A DNA stretch of 64,000 nucleotides from Faecalibacillus faecis. Its GTDB lineage: Bacteria > Bacillota_I > Bacilli_A > Erysipelotrichales > Coprobacillaceae. Each line of letters starts with the position of its first letter. Position 1 is the stretch's first letter. Both the position numbers and the translations under genes were made by a program. The DNA is taken from NCBI RefSeq assembly GCF_003024675.1, contig NZ_PYLP01000004.1, forward strand, positions 1-64,000. Reading direction: 5' to 3'. A model generated the notes under the pieces. That model did no database searches. It had not been told where the DNA came from and saw only the letters and a list, made by a program, of their open reading frames with translations. Below, piece after piece: positions 7,659 through 17,030 of this stretch.

Positions 7659-8588
7659 ATAAAGATCTCCTTGATAAATATCACGTTCTTTCATTTGTTT
7701 ATCAATATCATTTAAAATCGTAACTTTTTTAATTGACCACATTGGCGCAATTAAATCATCGATTTTACCATCACCTGTTAGTCTTTCAAGAACGATTTCA
7801 GGATTAATATAGCGAAGTTGTTCAACAACGATATCAATGTATTCTTGACGAGTAAGCATCTCAAATTCATGATTTTCATACATTTGTTGGAGCTTTGTGT
7901 TTTTCACTACAAAAAGCATATGAATTTTTAAAGCTTGAATATCGAGTTGACCAAGTGTTTTAGCTGTTTCAATCATCATTTCTTTTGTTTCGAAGGGAAG
8001 ACCGTTGATGATATGGACACACACTTCTAAATTATATTGACGACATAGAGATAAACCATCAAGAAATTCTTGGTAGGTATGACCTCGATTAATCAGTTTA
8101 CTTGTTTCATCGTGAATGGTTTGTAAGCCAAGTTCAATATAAACATCTTTTGTTTGATTAACTTCACTTAAGTAGCAAACGATTTCTTCATTTAGACAAT
8201 CAGGACGTGTGGCAAGGGCAATTCCTTTAATATCTTCTTTTTCTAAAAAAGGTTGAATCATATTTTTGATTTTATCTAATGGTCCATAAGTGTTTGTATT
8301 TGCTTGAAAATAGGCAATATAAGCACATTCGGGCCATTTTCTTTTCATGATTTGTGAAATGGTTTGGAATTGTTTTTCTAAATGATCATGGACATTTCCA
8401 GCGTAATCACCAGATCCTGAGGAACTACAGAAAATGCAGCCACCATAGCCTTTTGAACCATCACGATTAGGACAGGTAAAGTCTGCGTTTAATGCAACTT
8501 TAGCAACTTTTTGATGGTATTTATTTTTTAAATAGTAGTTATAAGTATGATAACGTTTGTTATCTAAAGAGTATTTGAATTGATTCAT
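7641..8588 (-). CDS. ytqA: Radical SAM protein, TIGR01212 family (YtqA-like)
   Basis: A 315-residue radical SAM enzyme. The cluster motif is expanded: CPNRDGSKGYGGCIFC (about residues 39-54) rather than a plain CxxxCxxC, as in the YtqA/YhcC group. Later features are ELGLQTIHDET, HIINGLPFETKEMM and HMLFVVKNTKLQQMYE, all typical of the family. YtqA relatives have been linked to tRNA modification or left uncharacterised, so substrate is not assigned. It is divergent from the ABC fusion gene at 8627, with only 38 bp between starts. Confidence 0.88.
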   Translation of the reverse strand: MNQFKYSLDNKRYHTYNYYLKNKYHQKVAKVALNADFTCPNRDGSKGYGGCIFCSSSGSGDYAGNVHDHLEKQFQTISQIMKRKWPECAYIAYFQANTNTYGPLDKIKNMIQPFLEKEDIKGIALATRPDCLNEEIVCYLSEVNQTKDVYIELGLQTIHDETSKLINRGHTYQEFLDGLSLCRQYNLEVCVHIINGLPFETKEMMIETAKTLGQLDIQALKIHMLFVVKNTKLQQMYENHEFEMLTRQEYIDIVVEQLRYINPEIVLERLTGDGKIDDLIAPMWSIKKVTILNDIDKQMKERDIYQGDLYKKTVQ

Positions 8589-8626
8589 TTTATCACCGAA
8601 GCAATTATAACATAAGGAGGAAGAAA

Positions 8627-10378
8627 ATGGGATTAGAGTTAAAAAATGTTACAAAGAAATTTAAGACAATAGAAGGAGAAAATATTTTATTTGAAGATTT
8701 ATCCATTACTTTTCCTAAACAAGGTCTTGTTGTTATTACAGGTGAAAGTGGGTGTGGGAAATCAACACTTTTACAATTGATTGCAGGAATAGATCAAGAA
8801 TATGAAGGAGAAATTTTATTTAATCAAAAAAATATTAAAGAGATAAAGTATTATCGTCAACAAAATATAAGTTTTGTTTATCAAAATTATCAATTAATTG
8901 ATTATTTGACAGTGAAAGAAAATTGTTTGTTTTATTGTCATTTAAAAGGAATCAAAGTAGACTTGGAAAAGTATCAATATTTAAGTGAGATTTTTGAATT
9001 ACAAGGAATGGATAATCAAAAAATCAAAGACTTATCAGGTGGACAAAAACAACGCGTCGCTTTAATGAGGGCACTTCTATGTTCAAGCGCCCTTATTTTG
9101 TGTGATGAACCCACAGGAGCACTAGATAGTGATAATCGAAAGAAAGTTTATGAGATTCTAAAGAAGATCAGTCGAAAACATTTAGTCATTATCGTATCAC
9201 ATGATCAAGAGAGTCTTAAATATAGCTCGTATGTTCTTGATTTTAATTGTTTAAAACATCATTATCATTGGAATTATCAGCTTTACTTGCGTTATGAAAC
9301 GAAAAAAAGAAAGTGCGGAAGTTTGTTGAAGGAAATGATAAAAATGATGATGAAGGATCAAAAAAAAGCAATGATGATGTTTGTTTCACAACTCTATATG
9401 ATTTTAGCGATTACTTTGATTATAAGTGGTCTAAATGGTTTTCAAATTTATTATCAAAAACAGTATACAAAAACATTGAATAATAATTTAGTAATGATTC
9501 AAAAGAAAGATCAAAATCCTTTTAAAGAAAAAGAGATAAAACAATTAAAAGGAAACTATTTATATCGTTTGGATATGGGAAAGATTGAAGGACTAAAAAA
9601 CTTTCAATCTTTTTCTATAAATAAAAAACTCAATCAAAATGAAGTGTATGTCAATAACACTTTTATAGAAAAATATAAGAAAACAAAAATTGCCTATATT
9701 CTTAATCAGCAAAGTTATGAATTAACTGTTAAAGGAGTTCTTCATGATACATATCAAGAACCTATTATTTATTATAGTTTTTCTTCTTTACCTGATGAAC
9801 TAGCAATACAATGTGTTGATTTATCAACATGCTTGATTTATGTAAAAAACAAAGATTTTTTAGAAAATTACATAAGTCATTTACCAATGAAATATCAAGG
9901 AACGTGTCTTGTTTATGAGGAATATCGAAGCTATTTTGAATTGATTGATTTATTTACTAAAATCAGTTCTATTTTTATTCTTTTAAGCTTTTTAATTTCA
10001 TTAGTATTAATGGGGTATCTTGTTTTATCCATGTTTTATGAAAATCAAAAAATTTATGCTTTGATGCTTGCAAATGGTTACCAAAATAAACATTTAAATT
10101 TGTTTATTTTAAAAAAAGTAACATTGACAATGATGACTATTGGCGTTTTTTCATGCTTTTTTTCTTTTTGCTTTTTACACACAATTAATTATTTTGATAT
10201 TTCTAAAATAATATTTGGAATATCCAAACTATTTATTTTACCAAAAATAGGCAAGTATTCCTATTTTGTATATGTTTTCTATCTTTGCTGTTATGGTGTG
10301 CAAGGTATTTTGTTAAGTCTTTTTATGTTTATAAAAATGAAAAAAATAAAGATGTATGAATGTTTAAGGGAGGAATAG
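8627..10378 (+). CDS. ABC transporter, ATPase fused to FtsX-like permease (subunit 1)
   Basis: A 583-residue protein. Residues 1-215 are a LolD/MacB-type ATPase: Walker A GESGCGKST, signature LSGGQKQR, Walker B LILCDEPTGALD and an SHD switch. Residues about 240-583 are an FtsX-like permease: one membrane helix at 248-270, an extracytoplasmic domain of about 170 residues, then three helices (about 445-470, 500-525, 545-570). Such fused half-transporters usually handle peptides or antimicrobials. The next gene has the same layout and begins 2 bp after this stop, so the two probably form a heterodimer. Substrate is unknown. Good AAGGAGG start. Confidence 0.85.
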   Translation: MGLELKNVTKKFKTIEGENILFEDLSITFPKQGLVVITGESGCGKSTLLQLIAGIDQEYEGEILFNQKNIKEIKYYRQQNISFVYQNYQLIDYLTVKENCLFYCHLKGIKVDLEKYQYLSEIFELQGMDNQKIKDLSGGQKQRVALMRALLCSSALILCDEPTGALDSDNRKKVYEILKKISRKHLVIIVSHDQESLKYSSYVLDFNCLKHHYHWNYQLYLRYETKKRKCGSLLKEMIKMMMKDQKKAMMMFVSQLYMILAITLIISGLNGFQIYYQKQYTKTLNNNLVMIQKKDQNPFKEKEIKQLKGNYLYRLDMGKIEGLKNFQSFSINKKLNQNEVYVNNTFIEKYKKTKIAYILNQQSYELTVKGVLHDTYQEPIIYYSFSSLPDELAIQCVDLSTCLIYVKNKDFLENYISHLPMKYQGTCLVYEEYRSYFELIDLFTKISSIFILLSFLISLVLMGYLVLSMFYENQKIYALMLANGYQNKHLNLFILKKVTLTMMTIGVFSCFFSFCFLHTINYFDISKIIFGISKLFILPKIGKYSYFVYVFYLCCYGVQGILLSLFMFIKMKKIKMYECLREE

Positions 10379-10379
10379 T

Positions 10380-12203
10380 ATGCTAGAAATCAAGCATTTA
10401 ACCAAAGCTTATGAACGCGTTATATTAAAAGATGTATGTTTGTCTTTTAAAGAAAAGGGACTTTATGTTATTACTGGGCAAAGTGGTTGTGGAAAGTCAA
10501 CCCTTTTAAATATGATAGGGGGTCTAGATTCTAATTATCAAGGAATAATAGAGATGGATGGCAGGGACATTCAAACAATTCCTCGTTATATTCAAAAATA
10601 TGTAGGATTTATTTTTCAACAGTTTCATTTGATTGAAGAGATGAGTGTTAAAGAAAATGAAACGTTAATATCTTATTTTAAAAGAATATTTTCAGCTAAA
10701 AAAGAGATTTTACTTTCACAATTAAAATTAAAAAATCTTCAATCTTATAAAACAAAATTACTTTCTGGTGGACAAAAACAACGTATTGCCATTTATCGAG
10801 GATTTATAGCTAATCACCCAGTTGTTTTATGTGATGAACCAACAGGGGCTTTAGATGTAAAAAATAGTGAAGAAGTGTTTAAGACTTTAAAAGAATTGGC
10901 AAAAGAAAAACTGGTGATCGTTATTAGTCATGATGAAAAACTTGCCTCTAAATATCACGATTACCTTTATGAAATCAAGAATCAACAGATTCATTTGGTT
11001 CATCAAAATAAAATAAAGGAAACAATCACAGCGAAAGAAAAAACAACAAAGAAATCTTTTTTTCAATTTTTATTAAAAGATTTTAAACTTTGCTGGAAAA
11101 GTCATTTTATTGTCATACAAGTTTTATTTATTGCACTTTTAAGTATTATGTTGACACTTTCTCTTACAAATTCAACAAATAAACAAATTCAAGCACAGCT
11201 TGAAAAGATCATTCCATCTACAACAATTATGTTGAAAAAGAAAAATAATGAGATGTTAACACAAAAGGATTTACAAAATATTCATCATAAAGAGATTACG
11301 TATCGTTTTTTACAAAATGATGATGTTGAATTTTTAGGCATTTCTCCATTAAAAAAATATCAAACGAATAAAACACTTTATATTTCTGATTATATTCAAA
11401 AACCAAAATATAAAATACAGGGGAAAGAGATTGGAAATGATCAAGAAATTATTCTTGCAAGATCAACTTATGAACAGCTGATTTATTTAACGAAACAAAA
11501 GAGTTTGATGAATCAAGAAGTTTATCTCTTTTTTGACTATCAAAATGAAGTAAAATCTTATCCTGTAAAAATAGTTGGAATTGAAGAAAAGGAGACTGTT
11601 ATGGAAACTCTTTATTTAAAAGAGTTTGCGTTTAATCATTATTTACAAGAACTCTATCAGTTAGAACAAGGACATACAGCCTTTTTACAAGTAAAAAATA
11701 AAAAAGCAATGAAGATTTTAAAAGAGAAATATCCAATTTATCAATTTAAACTTGCAAATAGTTCGCTTTCTTCAACAATAGATAAAAAATTTAAACAGAT
11801 AGAAATTATCTTTCTTGGTTTTAGTTCATTATCAATTATTACAGCTTGTTTTTTATTAGGTTTTGTTTTGTATTTAATGGTGATTAAAAGAAAAAAGTAT
11901 TTTGCAATCTTACAAACCTTAGGTGCTTCACTTAAACAAGTATGTTTTATTGCTTTATTTCAAGGTTTGATTATTTCAGGTGTTGCTTTTTTCGAAGCGT
12001 TTCTTGTTTTAAATCAATTATTTGTTTTAGCAAACACTCTTATTAAAGAAAGTATCTCAAATTTGATGGATAATTTTTTTATAGTGTCCTATGAAATGAT
12101 GGGTGTTATGTTTATTGTGGTACTTATTTTTACTCTACTTTGCAGTATGGTTCCGATTAAAAAAGTGAAGGAAATAGAGATTATAGAAGCTTTAAAAGGA
12201 TAA
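10380..12203 (+). CDS. ABC transporter, ATPase fused to FtsX-like permease (subunit 2)
   Basis: A 607-residue paralogue of the upstream gene. The ATPase domain (about residues 1-215) has Walker A GQSGCGKST, signature LLSGGQKQR, Walker B VVLCDEPTGALD and ISHDE. The permease part (about 235-607) has one helix near 242-262, a large outer domain, and three C-terminal helices (about 480-505, 525-555, 570-595). Both ATPase sites of the pair look intact. No two-component system or peptide gene flanks it. The last codons lie in a perfect 20-bp tandem duplication spanning the stop codon. Confidence 0.85.
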   Translation: MLEIKHLTKAYERVILKDVCLSFKEKGLYVITGQSGCGKSTLLNMIGGLDSNYQGIIEMDGRDIQTIPRYIQKYVGFIFQQFHLIEEMSVKENETLISYFKRIFSAKKEILLSQLKLKNLQSYKTKLLSGGQKQRIAIYRGFIANHPVVLCDEPTGALDVKNSEEVFKTLKELAKEKLVIVISHDEKLASKYHDYLYEIKNQQIHLVHQNKIKETITAKEKTTKKSFFQFLLKDFKLCWKSHFIVIQVLFIALLSIMLTLSLTNSTNKQIQAQLEKIIPSTTIMLKKKNNEMLTQKDLQNIHHKEITYRFLQNDDVEFLGISPLKKYQTNKTLYISDYIQKPKYKIQGKEIGNDQEIILARSTYEQLIYLTKQKSLMNQEVYLFFDYQNEVKSYPVKIVGIEEKETVMETLYLKEFAFNHYLQELYQLEQGHTAFLQVKNKKAMKILKEKYPIYQFKLANSSLSSTIDKKFKQIEIIFLGFSSLSIITACFLLGFVLYLMVIKRKKYFAILQTLGASLKQVCFIALFQGLIISGVAFFEAFLVLNQLFVLANTLIKESISNLMDNFFIVSYEMMGVMFIVVLIFTLLCSMVPIKKVKEIEIIEALKG

Positions 12204-12230
12204 GAAAAGTTTTAAAAGGATAAGAAAAGT
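12191..12230 (+). repeat. Perfect 20-bp tandem duplication across a stop codon
   Basis: Two identical adjacent 20-bp units (12191-12210 and 12211-12230). The first encodes the final Leu-Lys-Gly and stop codon of the ABC fusion gene; the second lies just after. It looks like a recent slippage duplication with no effect on the protein. Confidence 0.95.
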
Positions 12231-12236
12231 TTTTTA

Positions 12237-12264
12237 TTGCATATAAGTTACTATGTGGTATAAT
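12237..12264 (+). promoter_or_regulatory. Sigma-A-type promoter of leuS leader
   Basis: TTGCAT (12237-12242), a 16-bp spacer and TATAAT (12259-12264). Transcription would begin near 12271, just ahead of the T-box leader. Confidence 0.65.
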
Positions 12265-12271
12265 AAAAAGG

Positions 12272-12496
12272 CAAAATCAATGAATAGGAGTATTAGCAAA
12301 TCCCCTATATTTAGAGAGTCAGTGGTTGGTGGAAACTGATTATAGCATTTGTGAACTCGCCTAGGAGATGTATTTTTGAATAAAGTAAAAAATATCGTAG
12401 AACTGCGTTAAAGTTTTGAGGTGCTAGAAGTGTTTATTTCTAGAACTAAGGTGGTATCGCGTTAAAATTGGCGTCCTTAGATAAGGACGCTTTTTT
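12272..12496 (+). promoter_or_regulatory. T-box leader, leucine specific (CTC specifier)
   Basis: Stem I carries the AGTA bulge (12289-12292), the AGAGAG and GGTGGAAAC motifs, an upper helix GCAAAT/ATTTGT (12296-12301 with 12347-12352), then GAA, the specifier CTC (Leu, 12356-12358), a purine, and the lower helix TAGG/CCTA. The T-box AAGGTGGTATCGCG follows at 12449-12462. The terminator is GCGTCCTTA/TAAGGACGC (12471-12479 with 12482-12490) plus six T. The competing antiterminator pairs CTAAGG (12446-12451) with CCTTAG (12475-12480). Uncharged tRNA-Leu should allow leuS expression. Confidence 0.95.
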
Positions 12497-12516
12497 ATAT
12501 TTAAGGAGGAAAAATT

Positions 12517-14913
12517 ATGCCGTTCGATCACACAAAAATAGAGCCAAAATGGCAAAAATATTGGGACGAAAACAAAACATTTAAAACAGATTGTTATGAT
12601 GATTCAAAACCTAAATATTACTGTATGGATATGTTCCCATATCCATCTGGAAATGGTTTACATGTAGGACATCCTGAAGGATATACTGCAACAGATATCG
12701 TATCAAGAATGAAAAGAATGCAAGGATACAATGTATTACATCCAATGGGATTTGATTCATTTGGATTACCTGCTGAACAATTTGCGATTCAAACAGGTCA
12801 TCATCCTGCAGAATTCACAAAGAAAAATATCGATGTTTTTAGAAAACAAATTAAATCATTAGGTTTTTCTTATGATTGGGATCGTGAAATTGCGACAAGT
12901 GATCCAGAATATTATAAATGGACACAATGGATTTTTACAAAATTATATGATCAAGGATTAGCATATATTGATGAAATTCCAGTTAACTGGTGTCCAGAAT
13001 TAAAAGCTGTTCTTGCAAATGAAGAAGTTATTGATGGTAAGAGTGAACGTGGAGGATATCCTGTTATTCGTAAACCAATGCGTCAATGGGTTTTAAAAAT
13101 CACTGAATATGCAGAAAGATTATTAGCTGATTTAGATGACTTAGATTGGCCAGAAGCTACAAAACAAATGCAACGTAACTGGATTGGTAAATCTATCGGG
13201 GCAAATGTTGATTTCAAAATTGATGGAACAAATAAAGTATTTACAGTTTTTACAACACGTTGTGATACATTATTTGGTGCAACATACTGTGTTATGGCAC
13301 CAGAACATCCATATGTTGAAGAAATTACAACTGAAGCACAAAAAGCAGCTGTTGAAGCTTATAAAGAAAGCTGTGCAAGTAAATCTGACTTAGAAAGAAC
13401 AGAACTTAATAAAGATAAAACAGGTATCTTCACTGGAGCTTATGCAATCAATCCTGTAAATGGTAAAAAAATTCCGATTTGGATTTCTGATTATGTACTT
13501 GCAAGTTATGGTACAGGAGCTATCATGGCTGTTCCAGCTCATGATGATCGTGACTATGAATTTGCTAAAAAATTCGGTATTGAAATCATTCCAGTATTAG
13601 AAGGTGGAAATATCGAAGAAGCTGCTTATACAGAAGATGGTGTTCATATCAATTCTGAATGGTTAAATGGTCTTGGGAAACAAGAAGCTATTGATAAAAT
13701 GGTTGATTGGTTACAAGAACATCATTGTGGACAAAAGAAAGTATCTTATAAATTAAGAGATTGGTTATTTTCAAGACAACGCTATTGGGGTGAACCAATT
13801 CCTATCGTTCATATGGAAGATGGTACAATGCGTACAGTTCCTGTGGAAGAACTTCCATTAGAATTACCTGCAACTAAAAACTTCCAACCTCATGATAGTG
13901 GTGAATCACCACTTGCTAACTGTGAAGATTGGTTAGAAGTAGAAATCGATGGACAAAAAGGGCGTCGTGAAACAAATACAATGCCTCAATGGGCTGGATC
14001 ATGTTGGTATTATATTCGTTATATTGATCCACATAATAGTGAACAAATTTGTGATCCAAAATTATTAGATAAATGGTTACCAGTTGATTTATATGTAGGT
14101 GGAGCAGAACATGCGGTATTACACTTATTATATTCTCGTTTCTGGCATAAAGTTCTTTATGATTGTGGTGTTGTTAAATGTAAAGAGCCATGGCAACGTT
14201 TAGTACATCAAGGTATGATTTTAGGAGACAACAACGAAAAAATGTCTAAATCTAGAGGTAACGTTGTTAATCCTGATGATATCGTAGCAAGTCATGGTGC
14301 TGATTCACTTCGTTTATATGAAATGTTTATGGGACCACTTGAAGCATCTCTTCCTTGGTCAACAAATGGATTAGATGGTTCTCGTAAATGGTTAGACCGT
14401 GTTTATCGTTTAATGATTGAAACAGGAAAATTATCTAATGAAAATGATCATAGTTTGGATCGTGTTTATCATCAAACTGTTAAAAAAGTAACTGATGATT
14501 TTGAAAAATTAGGTTTCAATACAGCTATTTCACAAATGATGATTTTCATTAATGAATGTTATAAAACAGAACATATCTATAAAGAATATGCTGAAAACTT
14601 TATTAAAATGCTTTCATGTATTGCACCTCATATTTGTGAAGAAATGTGGCAACAATTAGGACACAATGATTCAATTGCTTATGAACCATGGCCAACTTAC
14701 GATGAAAAAATGTTAGTAAGTGATACTGTACAAATGGGTATTCAAGTTAATGGTAAATTAAGAGCTAAAATTGAAGTTGCTAAAGATGCAGATGATGAAG
14801 CTGTTAAAGAATTAGCATTCCAACAAGAAAACGTTAAAGCACATACTGACGGTAAAAATATCGTTAAAGTAATTGTGGTTAAAAATAAAATTGTAAACAT
14901 TGTCGTTAAATAA
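12517..14913 (+). CDS. leuS: Leucyl-tRNA synthetase
   Basis: A 798-residue class Ia synthetase charging tRNA-Leu. The HIGH-type motif is in [12 protein letters not shown] (about residues 41-52), and the KMSKS loop is EKMSKSRGN (about 575-583). A CP1 editing domain lies between them, with the [12 protein letters not shown] and [19 protein letters not shown] blocks (threonine-rich and conserved Asp of the editing site). A short C-terminal domain closes the protein. Length is typical of Bacillus-type LeuRS. It is preceded by GGAGG and by a leucine T-box, so it responds to tRNA charging. A long hairpin terminator follows. Confidence 0.99.
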   Translation: MPFDHTKIEPKWQKYWDENKTFKTDCYDDSKPKYYCMDMFPYPSGNGLHVGHPEGYTATDIVSRMKRMQGYNVLHPMGFDSFGLPAEQFAIQTGHHPAEFTKKNIDVFRKQIKSLGFSYDWDREIATSDPEYYKWTQWIFTKLYDQGLAYIDEIPVNWCPELKAVLANEEVIDGKSERGGYPVIRKPMRQWVLKITEYAERLLADLDDLDWPEATKQMQRNWIGKSIGANVDFKIDGTNKVFTVFTTRCDTLFGATYCVMAPEHPYVEEITTEAQKAAVEAYKESCASKSDLERTELNKDKTGIFTGAYAINPVNGKKIPIWISDYVLASYGTGAIMAVPAHDDRDYEFAKKFGIEIIPVLEGGNIEEAAYTEDGVHINSEWLNGLGKQEAIDKMVDWLQEHHCGQKKVSYKLRDWLFSRQRYWGEPIPIVHMEDGTMRTVPVEELPLELPATKNFQPHDSGESPLANCEDWLEVEIDGQKGRRETNTMPQWAGSCWYYIRYIDPHNSEQICDPKLLDKWLPVDLYVGGAEHAVLHLLYSRFWHKVLYDCGVVKCKEPWQRLVHQGMILGDNNEKMSKSRGNVVNPDDIVASHGADSLRLYEMFMGPLEASLPWSTNGLDGSRKWLDRVYRLMIETGKLSNENDHSLDRVYHQTVKKVTDDFEKLGFNTAISQMMIFINECYKTEHIYKEYAENFIKMLSCIAPHICEEMWQQLGHNDSIAYEPWPTYDEKMLVSDTVQMGIQVNGKLRAKIEVAKDADDEAVKELAFQQENVKAHTDGKNIVKVIVVKNKIVNIVVK

Positions 14914-14930
14914 AATATTACAAATGTTTA

Positions 14931-14996
14931 AGTAGAGATACGTCTCAAAAGCCTTGAAAAATCAAGCTTTTTGAAAAAAGTGTCTCTACTTTTTTA
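14931..14996 (+). terminator. Terminator after leuS
   Basis: AGTAGAGA (14931-14938) pairs with TCTCTACT (14983-14990), enclosing a smaller internal hairpin, followed by TTTTTT. The long loop is unusual but the outer stem and T-run are clear. Confidence 0.75.
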
Positions 14997-15091
14997 TTTG
15001 CATATATTTTGATTAGTCTGCAAGAGTTCTTTTAATATTAACTAAACTAACGATAGGTAGTAATATAACTAACAAAAGGAAGTGAATGGAT

Positions 15092-15706
15092 ATGGAGAGG
15101 AAAGAAGAAATTATTCAAGCGACACTTATGTTAGCGTCTAAAAATGGAATAGACAATGTTTCAATGTCACAAATAGCGATGTAATTAGGAATAAGGAAAC
15201 CATCATTGTATAATCATTTCCGTTCGAAGGATGAAATTGTAAAGGCAATGTATGATTATTTAAGAACACAAGCAAAAGAAAAACTAAAAATAACAGATCT
15301 TGATTATGGAAAACTTGTCAAAGATAAAAGTCTAGAAAAAGTTTTAAAATTAGCGGTTCATAATTATTGTAAGATGAGTACACAAAGTGATCTGTTTTCA
15401 TTTTATAAAATCATTTATTCAACACGTTCTACAAATTGTATGGCTGCTCAAATTATGTGTGAGGAAACAGAAAAAATGCTTTTAGCAACTAAAAATCTTT
15501 TTTATGCATTACAAGTTCATCAAAAAATATTTGTAAAAGATATTGATCAGGCAGCTATCTCTTTTACAATGACAATACATTCTTTGATTGATTATCAATT
15601 AGATAGGAAAAGTGCAGGAAATAAATTTAATGAGGATATATTAGATAATTATATTTGTTGGTTTAGTACGGAATTTGGTGGTAAAGATGAAGAAAATATT
15701 GATTAA
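15092..15706 (+). pseudogene. TetR/AcrR-family regulator with nonsense codon 31
   Basis: The frame reads as a TetR regulator of about 204 residues. Residues 1-30 (starting MERKEEIIQATLMLAS) give helices 1-2 of the HTH, then a TAA at 15182-15184, then LGIRKPSLYNHFRSKDEIV as the recognition helix and a ligand domain to the end. The stop replaces a position where Glu, Gln or similar is usual (IA-x-x-LG). A Shine-Dalgarno (AAAGGAAG) is kept. An internal start after the stop would lack half of the HTH, so DNA binding is probably lost. It heads a small unit with DUF998 and GNAT genes. Confidence 0.85.
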
Positions 15707-15957
15707 TTATTTAGGACTTTTAGGAATTATATCTTTGATTTCTTACACTCTTGCTGTTGTTTTTTCACCATTTGGCTGAAAATAGAGCTTTAGCGTTATG
15801 GGCATTGCTTGCTTTAATTTTTATGATTTTAGAAGTTATTGGCACAAAGAATGTTCTGCGTTCTTTTTTTGGTATTCCGGAAAGATTTTCAGTCTTCGCA
15901 GTTACAGGATTTAATGCTGTCTTGGGAATTTATTTAATGGGTTTAAAGGAGAAAAAG
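15687..15957 (+). pseudogene. DUF998-family membrane protein remnant, middle deleted
   Basis: The ATG at 15687 overlaps the TetR end and encodes a 30-residue hydrophobic N-terminus that ends at TGA 15777. In another frame the C-terminal part of a DUF998 protein continues (from about 15770): a membrane helix, then FGIPERFSVFAVTGFNAVLG, which is a strong DUF998 landmark. About 100 internal residues expected for the family are absent. The C-terminal piece runs without a stop into the downstream acetyltransferase frame, whose ribosome site is embedded in its last codons. Confidence 0.75.
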
Positions 15958-16584
15958 ATGCAAGCAAAAAATCTAATAATTTGTAAAGAAATTAGAGAAT
16001 ATTATCATGATGTTGAAAATTTAGTGAGAGATAGTTTTTGGAATGTATATCGTCCTGATTGTTATGAACATTATTTGCTTAATCAAATAAGAAATGATGA
16101 AGATTTTGTGAGTGATTTGGATTATGTGATGTTTTTAAATAATAAAATAATTGGACAAATTATTTTTATGAAGGCTTTAATTAAAATAGATGAGGGTAGA
16201 AATTTAGATGTTATGACCATAGGGCCTATTTCTATTGCAAATGATTTTAAAAGACAAGGATATGGAAAAATACTTATTGAATATGCACTTGAAAAAGCTA
16301 GAGAATTAGGATGTGGTGCTGTTTGTCTAGAAGGAAATATTGATTTTTATGGAAAAGTAGGTTTTGATTATGCTAAAAAATATGGCATACGCTATCATGG
16401 ATTACCTGAAAATGAAGATAGTTCATTCTTTTTATGCAAAGAACTTATAAAAGGCTATCTAGATCACACTCGAGGTGAATATTTTACACCTCAAGGTTAT
16501 TTTATTGACGAAACGAAAGTGGATGTCTTTGACCGACAATTTCCATCTAAGAAAAAATTAAAAATGCCAGGTCAAATATTTTAA
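15958..16584 (+). CDS. GNAT-family N-acetyltransferase
   Basis: A 208-residue predicted acetyl-CoA-dependent acetyltransferase. Central GNAT features are visible: the IGPISIANDFKRQGYGKILI segment with the acetyl-CoA P-loop (R-x-x-G-Y/x-G), then a helix, then GAVCLEGNIDFYGKVGFDYA. The C-terminal extension (FFLCKELIKGYLDHTRGEY, then a Phe/Asp-rich tail) is shared with predicted YhbS-like acetyltransferases. AAAGGAG precedes the ATG at 15958. The same frame is open upstream through the DUF998 remnant, so a fused product starting earlier cannot be excluded. Substrate unknown. Confidence 0.85.
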   Translation: MQAKNLIICKEIREYYHDVENLVRDSFWNVYRPDCYEHYLLNQIRNDEDFVSDLDYVMFLNNKIIGQIIFMKALIKIDEGRNLDVMTIGPISIANDFKRQGYGKILIEYALEKARELGCGAVCLEGNIDFYGKVGFDYAKKYGIRYHGLPENEDSSFFLCKELIKGYLDHTRGEYFTPQGYFIDETKVDVFDRQFPSKKKLKMPGQIF

Positions 16585-16611
16585 TGAATATTGGCAAAAA
16601 GGAAAAATAAA

Positions 16612-16926
16612 ATGGTATCAAGTCAGAAATATTTAGATTATGTTTTAGAACAATTGAATGGTTTAGAAGAAATTACTTATCGAAAAATGATGGGTGAGTA
16701 CATTCTTTACTATCAAGGAAAAATAGTAGGTGGTATTTATGATGATCGTTTACTTGTTAAACCTGTAGCATCAGCAATTACTTATATGAAAGAGCCTGTT
16801 TATGAATATCCATATACAGGTGCAAAGGAAATGCTTCTTGTAAAAGAAGTGGATGATTCTTCTTTTATAAAAGGATTATTTAAAGTGATGGTTGATGAAC
16901 TTTCAATGACTAAAAAGAAAAAATAG
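16612..16926 (+). CDS. TfoX N-terminal-domain family protein
   Basis: A 104-residue protein with the TfoX_N fold markers: a TYRKMMGEYILYYQGKIVG segment (R-K-M-M-G-E-Y is diagnostic) followed by DDRLLVKP and a YTGAKEMLLV strand. The C-terminal TfoX domain is absent, as in most Firmicute versions. These are not shown to regulate competence. The frame extends up to a TTG at 16591, but the ATG at 16612 has AAAAAGGA at a suitable distance. It follows the GNAT gene by 27 bp and ends before a terminator. Confidence 0.85.
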   Translation: MVSSQKYLDYVLEQLNGLEEITYRKMMGEYILYYQGKIVGGIYDDRLLVKPVASAITYMKEPVYEYPYTGAKEMLLVKEVDDSSFIKGLFKVMVDELSMTKKKK

Positions 16927-16936
16927 AATATTTTGA

Positions 16937-16969
16937 GGAATTATGGATTTTGCTGTAATTCTTTTTTTA
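16937..16969 (+). terminator. Terminator after the TetR-GNAT-TfoX unit
   Basis: GGAATTAT (16937-16944) pairs with GTAATTCT (16955-16962), including two wobble pairs, followed by a run of T. Confidence 0.55.
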
Positions 16970-17030
16970 TTTTTGTTAAAAAAAGGTGTAATTATGATAA
17001 AATATTTACAAGAGAAAGATGGGTGATTCC

